Of a stretch of DNA of 64,000 bases, positions 46,618 to 57,493 are shown one piece after another. The DNA lies in NCBI RefSeq assembly GCF_000203795.2, contig NW_006281100.1, positions 1,695,099 through 1,759,098 on the forward strand. The letters run 5' to 3'. The position numbers were made by a program, and so were the translations under genes. Source of the DNA: Batrachochytrium dendrobatidis JAM81. Taxonomy: Eukaryota > Chytridiomycota > Chytridiomycetes > Rhizophydiales. Under the pieces are notes generated by a model. That model was not told the DNA's origin. It saw nothing but the letters and a program-made list of their open reading frames with translations, and ran no database searches. The first letter of the stretch is position 1. The number at the start of each line of letters is the position of its first letter.

Positions 46618-48615
46618 ATGAAATTCACTGGCATTTTATTCTTACTGAGCGCGGCAGTAACCGCTAATGCAATGCTGGTCTCGACTGGTAGCAATGGTTC
46701 ACCTGGAGCATCTGGATTAATTGCTGGATTCAGTTCAAACATTTACAAACGAGGTCAGGAAAACCCAGCTGATAAAGATCAGTCAGGCAATAATGACTCG
46801 AATCAAGGGACTGCATCAGAAAAAAACAGTGAGCTCATTCGTCGATTAGAGAGAGAAGTTGAAGACGCCGAAAGAGCAAGAGTGGCCGCATGCAAGCCTT
46901 ACTATGATTATAAGGTCTTGGGATTCGATCAACAAATTTTAGAATCAGATGGTAAAGCGATATCTGGAGAAAAGCACAACCCAAAAACTGAGCAGGAATT
47001 GAAGGAAAAGTGTGACCATGCAAGCCAAGTAAAACGCGACGCAATACAACAATTGGAAAAAGCCATTGCAAGTACTCCCAAACAAGGTCAGCAATCTCCA
47101 GCTAATAATCCCACTGCAAGTACTTCCAAACAAGACCGAAAACACTCAGTTGCTAAATATCATTCAGATAATAATGGCTCGGATCAAGGGACTACATCAA
47201 GTAAAAACAGTGAGCTCATTCATCGATTAGAAATAGAATTTCAAGACGCCGAGGAAGCAGAATCAATCTCACGCAATTCTTACTATGAGTATAGGGATCT
47301 TGGATTTGAACAAGAAAGGTTAATAGCACAGGGCAAAGCGATATCTGGAGAAAAGCATAGCAAACAACGTCAAGATCAAATGGATAGAGAGTGGGAAGTT
47401 CGAAGGAAAAGACTAGACTTTCTGAGACAGAAATTACGGGAAGCCAGGCTAGGCACTCCCAGTCGAGACCGAAAACACTCAGTTGCTAAAGATCATTCAG
47501 ATAATAATGGCTCGGATCAAGGGACTACATCAGGAAAAAACAATGAGCTCATTCACCAACTAAAGATACAAGTTGAAGACGCTGGGAAAGCAGAATCAAT
47601 CGCACGCAATTCTTACTATGAGTATAGGGATCTTGGATTTGAACAAAAAAGGTTAATATTGCAGGGCAAAACGATATCTGGAGAAGAGTACAGCAAACAA
47701 CGTCAAGATCAATTGGATAGAGAGTGGGAAGCTACAAAGAGAAGACTAGACATTCTGAGACAGAAATTACAGGAAGCCATGTTAGGCACTCCCAGTCGAG
47801 ACCGAAAACACTCGATTGATAAACCCGGTCCGAGTACTCCTAATCGAGACCGGAAACACTCGATTGATGAACCCGGTCCAAGTACTCCTAATCGAGACCG
47901 GAAGCACTCGATTGACAAACCCGATCCGAGTACTTCTGGTCGAGACCGAAAACACTCGATTGTTAGACACCATTCAGATACCGATTCAGATCAGGGAATT
48001 GCACCAGCCAAAAAACATAGACCCACTCATCAACTAGATATAAATCTTGAAAACGCTGAAAGAGCAAGAGCGGCCGCATGCAATTCCTACTATGAATATA
48101 AAGCTACTCGACTTGAACAGAAAAAGTTGAAATCAAATGGTCAAAAGATATCTGGAAAAAAGTACAGTTCAAGGACTGAACATGAATTGAAAGAAACGTG
48201 TAGAAAGGCAAGTAAAGCAAAACACTACATGATACGACAGCTAGAAGGAACAAATGGAAACACTCCCAGTCGAAGCCGGAAACACTCAGTTGTTAGACAC
48301 CATTCAGATACCGATTCGGATCAAGAGACTTTATCAAGAAAAAAGTATAGGAAGCTTGTTCGTAAACTAAAAAGAAAAATCAAAGAGTATAAAAGGAGAC
48401 GAAAGGGTGCATGCAAAAAATATCGTAAACATCAATTCTTTGTATCCAAACAATGGTCAAGATTAGCAAAGGGTAAAAGTGTATCGAAATCATTCTACAG
48501 TTTAAAGGGTGAAGAGAAATGGAAAAGAAGGTGTGAAAGACAAGGGAGAAGAGTAGAATATCTGGAGCAAAAACTAAGAGAACTTATGGATGAGCCAGAT
48601 TCAGATTCAGATTGA
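46618..48615 (+). CDS. Secreted protein with five coiled-coil modules
   Basis: Single exon, 665 aa from the ATG at 46618 (a TTG precedes it). Signal peptide MKFTGILFLLSAAVTANAML. The mature part has five modules of about 80 residues, each starting near KNSELIRRLEREVEDAERAR, with a central SYYEYRDLGFEQ-type line, an AISGEKH-type line and a Lys/Arg-rich helix end. The modules are joined by linkers repeating DRKHS (about ten copies), with extra DRKHSIDKPGPSTPN units between modules three and four. Modules two and three are closest to each other, while module five is the most diverged and very basic. The tail is acidic (EPDSDSD). No known domain; the modular growth suggests recombination between repeats. 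Secreted by inference. Confidence 0.8.
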   Translation: MKFTGILFLLSAAVTANAMLVSTGSNGSPGASGLIAGFSSNIYKRGQENPADKDQSGNNDSNQGTASEKNSELIRRLEREVEDAERARVAACKPYYDYKVLGFDQQILESDGKAISGEKHNPKTEQELKEKCDHASQVKRDAIQQLEKAIASTPKQGQQSPANNPTASTSKQDRKHSVAKYHSDNNGSDQGTTSSKNSELIHRLEIEFQDAEEAESISRNSYYEYRDLGFEQERLIAQGKAISGEKHSKQRQDQMDREWEVRRKRLDFLRQKLREARLGTPSRDRKHSVAKDHSDNNGSDQGTTSGKNNELIHQLKIQVEDAGKAESIARNSYYEYRDLGFEQKRLILQGKTISGEEYSKQRQDQLDREWEATKRRLDILRQKLQEAMLGTPSRDRKHSIDKPGPSTPNRDRKHSIDEPGPSTPNRDRKHSIDKPDPSTSGRDRKHSIVRHHSDTDSDQGIAPAKKHRPTHQLDINLENAERARAAACNSYYEYKATRLEQKKLKSNGQKISGKKYSSRTEHELKETCRKASKAKHYMIRQLEGTNGNTPSRSRKHSVVRHHSDTDSDQETLSRKKYRKLVRKLKRKIKEYKRRRKGACKKYRKHQFFVSKQWSRLAKGKSVSKSFYSLKGEEKWKRRCERQGRRVEYLEQKLRELMDEPDSDSD

Positions 48616-48959
48616 TGGTTTGTCGATGGATTCGATTTTGAATAAATTTAAGCTTTCTGATGTGTGTTGGTATTTGTCGAGTATTGTGAATGGGTCAACA
48701 ACCATATTATTTATTGTATATTGTGTTGGGTATTACATCAACAGTTACTGGATTGTTGATTGATACATTAATGACTTGATAACAATCAGTGTTGATTGTA
48801 CATGTAACTATCAGTCATACTTGCATGATACCATCGACTGATCATGCCGTGAATTGTACAACAAACGGAGCAATACACCTGTTCAAAGTCGGATGTAGAT
48901 TGCGTCATCAACCGGTTTGATATTGGTCAATTAGTGTTGTGTTGTGTCAGTCTGCAATG
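48616..48959. other. Intergenic region
   Basis: AATAAA at about 48642 follows the secreted gene stop. Nothing else recognised. Confidence 0.4.
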
Positions 48960-49345
48960 TAATATATGCAGTGTCGTATTGATGTAAATGGACCACTAAA
49001 TAACAGTGTTGATGTGTAATAAACAATCAGTGTCATGGACTGATTGACAATTCAATGGTATTGTTGGTGGTAATTGGCATGCAAACAACAGTTGCATTAC
49101 TGACATGTGTCATGATTGTTGTTGAACTAGATTATGATCGTACAATGTATGATTACTAAAAGTGCACCAAATGTAGATTCGACACTATATTCTGATTGCA
49201 TGTCATATGATGGTTGTTGTATATCAAACACGTAGTCAATGTGTAGTATCAACCAGCCAAATATGTAATCATTGCATATCCCAAAGCAAGTGACAATCAC
49301 CAAGATAAATGCATAAAAGTTTATTTTGTGAATATGGCTGTAAAT
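48960..49345 (+). repeat. Dispersed repeat copy, rearranged
   Basis: Shares ATTGATGTAAATGGACCACT, CAAACAACAGTTGCATTACT and ACTAAAAGTGCACCAAATGT with 45885-46200, but with an insertion after the first block. It flanks the modular secreted gene together with the 45786 copy, in the same orientation. Confidence 0.6.
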
Positions 49346-49441
49346 GACAGAAAATGACAGAAAATATAAATTATATTGACAAGTTTGATTCCAGAATTTA
49401 GTTCTGATCACAATTCTTTTCAATGTAGTTGTAGCAAATGG

Positions 49442-51404
49442 CTATTTGATGGTATTGACAATGGGCTCTTTGGTGAAATTGACAATAGGTTTCTTGGAAT
49501 CAGCAAAAGGTTTCTCGGTGGTTTTAGAAATATAAGCACTGCTAGATGATAAAGTACCGCCACTGCATTCCGCTGGAACAGTGAAATCGTTTGTGTAATC
49601 TGCAGCCTTGACTCCCAAACCTCGTTTGGCGAAACCTTTCCAGATTTCGCACTTGTTGGCACCTTTGTAGTGGACAGCATCAGATGCAATAAAGGCATCC
49701 CGAGCATCAATAAAAGTGGGATTGCATGGTTGAAGCATCATTCCACCAATCATATTCTGCATAGTAATAACATTACCAAACTTGCCCTTGGCATTGTAAA
49801 GATTGGTGGAGAATCCGCTCTTGGTGACCAAGTTCCAGTAGATGTCCCAAAGCATGGCTGCCCACACTTCACCCATATCGTGAGCTAATTTACGAGTTTG
49901 AAGATCGGCATACGTCAAGGGATTGACTTTCATGTCAGTAGTGTAAGGATGAGAGCGAAGACCGCTGGGCGAATTCTTGGCATAGCTACCAAAGGCAATA
50001 GGAGTGTCGGCTTTGTGTGATTGTTTGGCAGTTATGATCATGGCAAATATGTCAGACCAGCCCTCACCCATACCATTAGACTCGGCCCTGGACAAGCAAT
50101 TGTCTGTTGAAGATCCACCAGTCAAACGAATTGAAATACCATGACCATACTCGTGCAAAACGACTTGATTGTCCAGACCAGGATTGCGATGAGGCTTACT
50201 GGAAGTATATCGAAACATTCTCATTTTACCAGGTATACCATCGACAGGAGCAAAGAATATGGCATTGTTGGCACTCGCAACGTCCAAAACCTCGATAGTA
50301 ACTGCATCTTCGCCTCTGCCACCTTTTCCAAAATTGTCATTTTGGAAATTGCCAGCAGCCTCGTTGAAACCATACTGATATGTGATATCGTGCATCAGGT
50401 TGGCAAAATAAAACATGTTGACGGCTGCAGCATTCATGTTGGCAGGATTGTTGGGGTCAGCAGTGGAATTGAACTTGGTATCGAATACACCACCAACACT
50501 AGTTTCTGGCCCACGTGGTATTTTAAAAGAGTTGATGGTATTGGCATTGTTACCCTCTGTGGAAGCCTTGTCAATCCATCCATTAGGTGACGATGGTTTG
50601 TATTCTGGATTCTTGACACTAGAGAAACCATCATCAGGACTGAGACCAGGAAGTGGAATAACCTTGTATGTTGCATGACGACCAAAATCAACAGCCTGAA
50701 CCAGTTTGCCTAACATCAACCCATTCACATTCAGATTAGTGCTGAATCCACAAAAATCAATGCTGGATTTGAAATACCGTACCAGTGTTGACATCCGCCC
50801 AAACTTGAATCCAGGAACTAATATCCGCGTCGCGGAGCTGGAACTTGTAAACATACACAAGAGTGCCATCGGCCTGTTGAACATATTCCAACTCATGTTT
50901 AAACTCAGAGTAAACTGGCAGACCTTTGGCTTTGGATATATCATCAGCAACCTGTTCAAACGTCAGTTTGGTTTTGGGTTCCGCAATAGAAAGCTCACGT
51001 TTAGCAAGATGGCTCTTGGTACCAAACGAAGTAGAGTAGGAAATAATATGATCATTTTTGATATGGACAGCGGCTTGGTGATTAGATACAGGTGTGTCAT
51101 TAACCATGTAAACACCATATACGTGAGTTACGCCAACATTATCCGTAAAGCTATTGTAGACCTTGAACTCACTAGGAGAAATATTGAGTTGGTCACAGAG
51201 ATATGTAACACCGGTCTTGACTGGATCGGTATTGGACGGAGCAATGAGGCTGGATGAATGTTCATAAGGAATATGTTGATAAATAGATTGGGGAAAGTAG
51301 AATGGAAGACTGTCAGAGGCATCTTGTATGGACGGAATGATTGGAGCAGCAAAAATTACAGAAGTAATAAGAGCAAGAACAAAGGAAATGATAGGGACAA
51401 GCAT
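49442..51404 (-). CDS. Fungalysin-type metalloprotease (M36)
   Basis: Two exons on the minus strand, 51404-50783 and 50709-49442, joined by a 73-nt intron (GTACGG...GTTAG), give 629 aa; this junction keeps NTG and KLVQAVDFGRHATYKVIPLP in one frame. Signal peptide residues 1 to about 19. A propeptide with FTP/PepSY features follows (NDTPVSNHQAAVHIKND). The catalytic domain has the zinc motif HEYGH at residues 392-396 within VVLHEYGHGISIRLTGG, and the downstream glutamate in GMGEGWSDIFA. Active-site residues are intact. Fungal M36 enzymes are secreted, degrade extracellular matrix proteins such as elastin and collagen, and are strongly expanded in Batrachochytrium. The C-terminal Ser/Lys/Pro-rich tail (about 50 residues) with IVNFTKEPIVNTIK repeats is an extra. 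Confidence 0.93.
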
Positions 51405-53442
51405 TGTACTGGCTTTAGTACTTTATAGCATATACGTGGCAAGTCTAGGATTAAACTGTTGGTGATAGATATTGATAAAATTAGCTGCATGCCACTCCAT
51501 TTGTTTTATATTTTGAATCTACAAGCATGCTACACAACAACATAAAGTTTACCACACATAGACTGATTAAACAGCACATGGGCGTCATTGAGTGCATGTG
51601 AAGCGGGTTTTTATTGCATTATTTTTGATTAGGTAATTGCATGGATAGTGATTTTAAGGAGCATATATTATGGCTATATGTCAGGGTTATTTTTTTCAGA
51701 TTCATCCATTCATGTTTTGCGGGTGAACGTGGAATTTGATCAGGGCTAGAATGTGATGTAATCTGCACATATTTGAGGCTTTGAACCCACTAGAACTGCT
51801 ATACCATCTTACAATAACCCGCTCAGCAAAACATTTGAATGCTTAGCATAATGTAAAACGCCATTTCACATTCAGCGCGCCAATACATTTGTTTGTATTG
51901 ACTGTATACATATGCTGTATGTGTTGAAACAAGAGTCATTGGAGCATGAGTCGATCGAATATTCAAAACATGAACATATTATTGGTGATCTGAATGATTT
52001 AGGCTAATAGCATGCATATTTATATACCAAGTTTGTTGCATCACCATGCCATTTGTAATCATTCATGGTTACAGTTTGATTTACATCACACTAATTCGTT
52101 TAATATGATAATGGAATAATTGTAAATATGTTTTTTTATTTCAAGATCATGATGACTAGATTTTGAGTTGATAAGCAAAAGCATAAAGTAGTAAGCATGT
52201 GCATTGATTGACTACAACTGTATAGCCCACTCGAAAATCGGATAAAACGGACAGCAATTGACTCGAAATGATGAAATAATACGGCAAATGAAAAGTTATC
52301 CGGTCTTTCAAATCGCAAGCAATCTCAACAAAACACTAGACTGGTAATGCATCAATTGCTTGATTTCAGATATGAGTTGTATAATTGAAATGGTCAGTGT
52401 CATTCCAATCTTGGACTATCCAAAGCATTGCAAAGAGTCATGGCAACAGTCATGACAATGACCAGTCAAACAGATCTGACCATTACAAGATGGTGTTGCA
52501 TTCCCAATTGTTGCAGAGGCAGTGGTCGATGATGTTAAAAGTAATCAAGTATGCAGAATGTGGGTTCACCTGCAAATGTGGCTGCATTGTTCATGTATAA
52601 ATGAACAGTATCATACATGTGATGGACACGACAGCTGTCAATGAATGCCATCATGTTATTGTATTATAGTTGATCATTCGATGGAATAAATGATTGCGAT
52701 CGTCATTCCAATTGTTGGTGTGGTACAGAGTTGCAGATCTCAAGTCAATGACTACATGTGTTGTGATGTAATACTTGATGATATATTGTGGTTGAACATG
52801 TTATGCATGTCAGTAGTCGAATACGTAATCGTGTACAATGGTCTAGCAGTAGCCTATTCAAGTATGGTAATAGTGCCAGTTTAATCACATTGTGGATCCG
52901 CATTGCAATAATCAAAAGTGAGTGGGAAACTCGCATATAGATATTGACTAATGTGTCACTGGATCAGACCATATCAAATATGTTGAAAGTGTATGTAATC
53001 ATTCAGATCCGAGTTGGTACAAACACGATCATAAGAATGATGTATATTGCACAATGGTGTTTGTAATAATATGCATGTGATTGAATGCAAACTGGTGAAC
53101 TAGTAGCAAACAAAATAATGACAGATGGTGATTGAAAGTGCAACTAATCATGCAGTGTATATGGTGTATACTAGTTGATTAGTGCAGTATGCTTGAAAAA
53201 GTCGATAGCTTGAAGGTAATACAGTGTATACTATGCTGCTGTTATGGTAGTATTTAGTGTTTGCAAGACAAATGGAATGAATCATCATGTAGTGAACACA
53301 GTATACACGCCATATTAAGATACTGTCAAATAGTTTATCAAATGAAAATCTTGCTTTCCAGTTGCAACACAACCACATAAAGATTCAAGTCGAGATTTGA
53401 TCCAGAATACCAAAACGAGATCAGATTGTTAATTTAGCAAAA
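51405..53442. other. Intergenic region
   Basis: About 2 kb of AT-rich DNA between the M36 gene and the 5S rRNA gene. No coding region, splice pattern or repeat copy was recognised. Open stretches of 60-76 codons have no motif. Confidence 0.4.
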
Positions 53443-53559
53443 ACTACAGCACTCAGTATTCCCGTGTGGTCCCCCACCACAGTACTGACTGAGCCATCAC
53501 AAGCTTGACTTCGGAGATCGAACGGGATCCGGTATTTTCTTGTGTGTATGGCCGTAGAT
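53443..53559 (-). rRNA. 5S ribosomal RNA
   Basis: The minus strand reads like a complete 5S rRNA: CTACGGCCATACACAC at the 5' end, then CCGGATCCCGTTCGATCTCC, GAAGTCAAGCTTGTGATGG (internal control box A region), a GGCTCAGTCAGTACT stretch, GTGGTGGGGGACCACACGGGAA and a 3' end GAGTGCTGTAG followed by a T5 run, the usual RNA polymerase III stop. The ends pair: CTACGGC with GCTGTAG forms helix I. The length of about 117 nt fits the family. It stands alone, outside any rDNA array, as in fungi with dispersed 5S genes. 53560-54049 holds no other gene. Confidence 0.9.
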
Positions 53560-54049
53560 GTTGATTGAAACCAATTATACGGTAATATTCGTTAGATGTG
53601 TTTGTCAAATACATTGTGATTTGGTGTCAGCACTTGTAAATCAATACTGCATGACATTCTCATCATCAAGTGGGCGTTAACATTGATGATATACGACTGA
53701 TTGAAATCATGCAGTGAAAGTCAAGTATAAACTATATATTACGTAGTTACTATCATATCATGACATTGTAATTGATTGATTTATCCAATTCAATGTTTGA
53801 AAAAGTGGTGATTGAACCAGTCTACATGATGCCATTCAAAAGTAAGGTTTATTCAATTTTGTCAAATTGAACTACGAACCCAGTTTATATAATGGATTGA
53901 TTCAATCTGTCAATACCTGTCACATCATCTGCTAGTTTGTATTTGCTGCTCAATTGCTGATGACATGTAAAAAACAATATCAGTCCAGTGATTACAACCT
54001 GTGCATCCTTGAATTTAAAGTGCTGACCTATATCAAACAGTGTATAAGC

Positions 54050-57000
54050 TCAACGTACTGTACAATCACATATCAAGCAACACACATACCCAGTGTATAC
54101 ACTGTCAACCATCGCATTTGGTTTACTTTGAATTTTGCCTCCCTCAACAATAATCACATTTGGATCGATTGGATTATTGCAGTCGACGTTGATGTAATGT
54201 CTAGCAGACTTGATTTTCTGTGGACTTTGCAGATCTGTAAAAGTTCCTGCCACATGCTCTTTTCGAATCATATCATCCAAAGCCAGATCAATCTCCATCT
54301 GTTGCTTGACCAACTCAACTCTTTCCTCGAGTAAATCTGCTGCTCTTTCATCTTCTCTATCCATTTCAGTTTCATCGTTGATGGAAATAGTGCATGGTAA
54401 GGTGATGCTGCTGTTGGACTTGTTGTTGTCGGTTACATCAAACCCGAGCTGACACTCGGCATCATATTCATCCTCGTAATCTTCATCACTTTCTAGCTCA
54501 GAGCAATCATCATTCGCGTAGTTTAAGTTGGCCTCGCAATCGTAATCTGTAGTAGCAAGACCAGTATTGACGGAAGTGTACATATCGGAAGGATTAGATC
54601 TTGATTCAATTTGATCACCATTTGAATCATGTTCAACGTCATCGAATGGGTGTGAGCCAGTTTCGTGGTTATAGCGCGAGGCATACGTGTCATCATAAAA
54701 GTCATCAATCTCGCATTCAGCATCTATTTCTGAATCAGATTTCAGTAGCACCAGTGATGGAGCGGACGGTGTAGGGTTGGATGGAATACTTGCATTCCGA
54801 ACAGCTTTCCACGCAACATTTGAAGTTGATTCAGATGATGGTTGAGTGCAAAACTGAGACGCAACCTCGTCCTTATTGTTGCCATTGAGTTCTTTATCAA
54901 ACATTGTGTTTAGCAACGTAGAAACAGTGTTACTAAGCTCATGGCAATACTTTTCTACACTTAATCCCTTGAATTTTCCCAACACAGATTCAACTGCACT
55001 TCGCTGAGATGCAACACTCTTCATAGCATGAGAGTGTGCATCTTCACCAGTGGTGCCGTCTGCTTTGATGTGTAGCATACTGACATAAGAGTAAATGCTA
55101 CTATGAGTTTGAATCATCAGATCTTCAAGTATGGGTAGTGTAAATACGGCTGATTTTGCAGTTGTTGACGCAGACAGAATAGCTTGATTGCAGATTTGCG
55201 TAATATGATCTTGTAGAGCCTGATGAATCAGTTGCTGCAATTGAGACTTGTCTGATAAGCGTGGTTTTAAAGGTTTTGGTTGGTCTTGGTTGATGGAAAC
55301 CGAGTGTGGTGGCAAAGAGTTTGAATGGATAGGCAGATTCGGTTTGAGTTTTATGTTGGCATCTTGTGTCTTTTTTTGCTGACTGCCGACAGATTTCATT
55401 GTTGGCTTGGTAGAAATACTAGAATCAGTTTTTATGTCTTGAACTTGATCCACAATTTCATCCAAAGCAATCATCACTCGTTCTCTTGCATACTGCGAAT
55501 CCAGTTTTGACAGTGTTTTAAACACGGAAAGAAGAAAGTATGGGCTGGCGTCGTGTGTTGAGATGGTATCGGCTGCACGTCGGTATATTTCGTCCTTGTG
55601 CTGAGCAAATAGCCTGTTTATGTGATCAGATTCAAAGACAAAAGAGTCAGTGGCTGGGTTGGCAGATGAAGGAACATCTGTCATGTCATTGATGGATTGG
55701 ATAGACATGTTTATATAGGATTCTGGTTCAATGTCAGCAATGGGGATTTGAGTGAGCGGAGCAGATGGTGAAGCGACAGTTTTTTTAAACAAAGTACCAT
55801 GGGTTTTGGATTTGATGGGGTTTGAATCAAAAACAGATGCAGAGTGTTTTGTTGAAACACTGGCATTACAATGATCAATGTTTGCAATGGAAGTTGCATG
55901 AGCCAAAGGAGAAATAGATTGTAAAGCGGCAACTTTTGTAGATGCGCGACCAAGTGGTTTCTTTTTGATGCTTTTTGAACTTTCAAGATTCATGTTGTGC
56001 TTTAGTAAGGGTAATGAATGTGCTAGTTTTTTGGCAGGCAATTTGGGTAGTGAATCTGGCATATCAGTGACCATCACGTTGGATGAAAGAAAAACACTGT
56101 CATTTGCATTTAATAGTTGAATATTTTCAGTCGCAGACAATAGTGCTTGAAGTGACTGCTGCTCAGCAAGTAGTTTGTGGTACTGAGCAAGTGATTTTTC
56201 AACAGTGTGCAGTTCATGAGCCTGAGTAACAAGTTTTTCAAGCATGCCATCAATTTGTGCAATTTCTGTAGGATTGCGAGCATAAGCTCTTGCCTTTTCT
56301 AAAATCATGATCTGAGAATTGATTTGCTATATAAACAAAAAATAAATATGAGAATGTGAATACTGGACGACAGATTTCAAAAAAAGCTTACATTCATGCC
56401 ATCTTGTATTTCGGCATTTGTTTCGTCAACATCGACACCCAATGCAGTAGTCATTTGATTTAGATTATTGGACACGGGCTCTGCAAGTGAAACAGCAGAT
56501 TTGAGTAGATTGTTGGCAGCCAGTGGAGTCTGAATGGAATCTATAGAATCGTGACGACATAGCTGATGAACGGAATCAGGACTTGTTTGTTGAATACTGA
56601 GAACTGTAGTATCTGTAGATTGACAAGGATTTGGGCTCATTTCCTCGCAGACAGGTACGCCTTGAGTAGATACAGGGTTAGAAGAGTATTGCGTCAAGAT
56701 ATTAGGACCAAGTTGATCATGAACGGAAGCAGCAGCAAGTCTATCCATCAAGCCCTGAACAGCACCATTTTCATTTTTTAGCAAAGAAAGAGGATTTGTA
56801 GAAGCGTGATTTGAATCGGACAAAACATTGTTGTTCATGAGATTCATTTGACGACGTTCAAGTAGTTCAAGTTCTTGAGTGAGAGCAGTGAGAGAAGAAT
56901 ACATTTCCAGCTGTTTATCAGACCAAACATTTTTTGCATGATCTTCGACAGTGTTTGGATCAACAAGATTGGTATTTTGAGACGAATGTTCAGAAACAAG

Positions 57001-57375
57001 ACTGTTGGATTGCAAAAGAATGTCCGGAGCAATCGGACACGAAAGCGAAGCGAAGCGGGGATTCCAATGTGGTTTGGGAATAACATTGGCGACCGAGTCA
57101 TTATGAGAAGACTTTAAAGCAAATTCATCAGTAGTGATAGTCGAGTTGAATGGGCCAGTCATCATCATGTCCAGTTTGAGTTTTTCAAGAGCTTTAAGCT
57201 GCTGTTCAGCCAAGGCCAGATCAGCTTCTTGCTGTAAAAGCAAGTTGAGTTTGACGCCGAATTCATAATTGTCCGAGTTAATCAAACAAGTGGAATTGTT
57301 ATATCCGATAGGAATATCACTGGTGATGAGATGGTTTTCTGCAGCAACAGGAATCGATAAATTGGAAGAATCCAT
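54050..57375 (-). CDS. Large coiled-coil protein, PCM1-like
   Basis: Minus-strand exons 57375-56392 and 56326-54050 join in phase 0 (intron GTAAGC...ATAG, 65 nt) to about 1086 aa. Coiled coils occur near residues 45-70 (LLQQEADLALAEQQLKALEK) and around the exon junction (ARAYARNPTEIAQIDGMLEK and following). A helical domain contains DEIYRRAADTISTHDASPYF and LDSQYARERVMIALDEIV, then a second helical domain (LIHQALQDHITQICNQAILS to LLNTMFDKELNG), and a very acidic C-terminal part. The helical domain resembles the C-terminal part of PCM1, a centriolar-satellite protein, which would suit a fungus with a flagellated zoospore; this is tentative. Alternative 3' end: a GTATGT donor at 54089 and an acceptor at 54028 would replace the last residues and end at 54015. 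Confidence 0.7.
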
Positions 57376-57493
57376 CTGTAGATGAGCAAGTTATATTGTG
57401 TTGAATTGCTCAACGCAACATAGAATATCCTCAGGTAAATTTTCTTTTTTTTTAAAAACAGAAAATCGATGAATTGGCTTGACAATTATTATC
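57376..57493. promoter_or_regulatory. 118-bp bidirectional promoter
   Basis: Only 118 bases separate the divergent start codons of the PCM1-like gene (57375, minus) and eIF3d (57494, plus), so both promoters and 5' UTRs must lie here. A run of A/T (TTTTCTTTTTTTTTAAAAA) sits in the middle, a typical nucleosome-free element. No TATAAA is seen. Confidence 0.6.

Noticed and set aside
50107..51257. Open frames on the plus strand opposite the M36 gene
   Set aside because: They are shadows of the protease frame and carry no motif.
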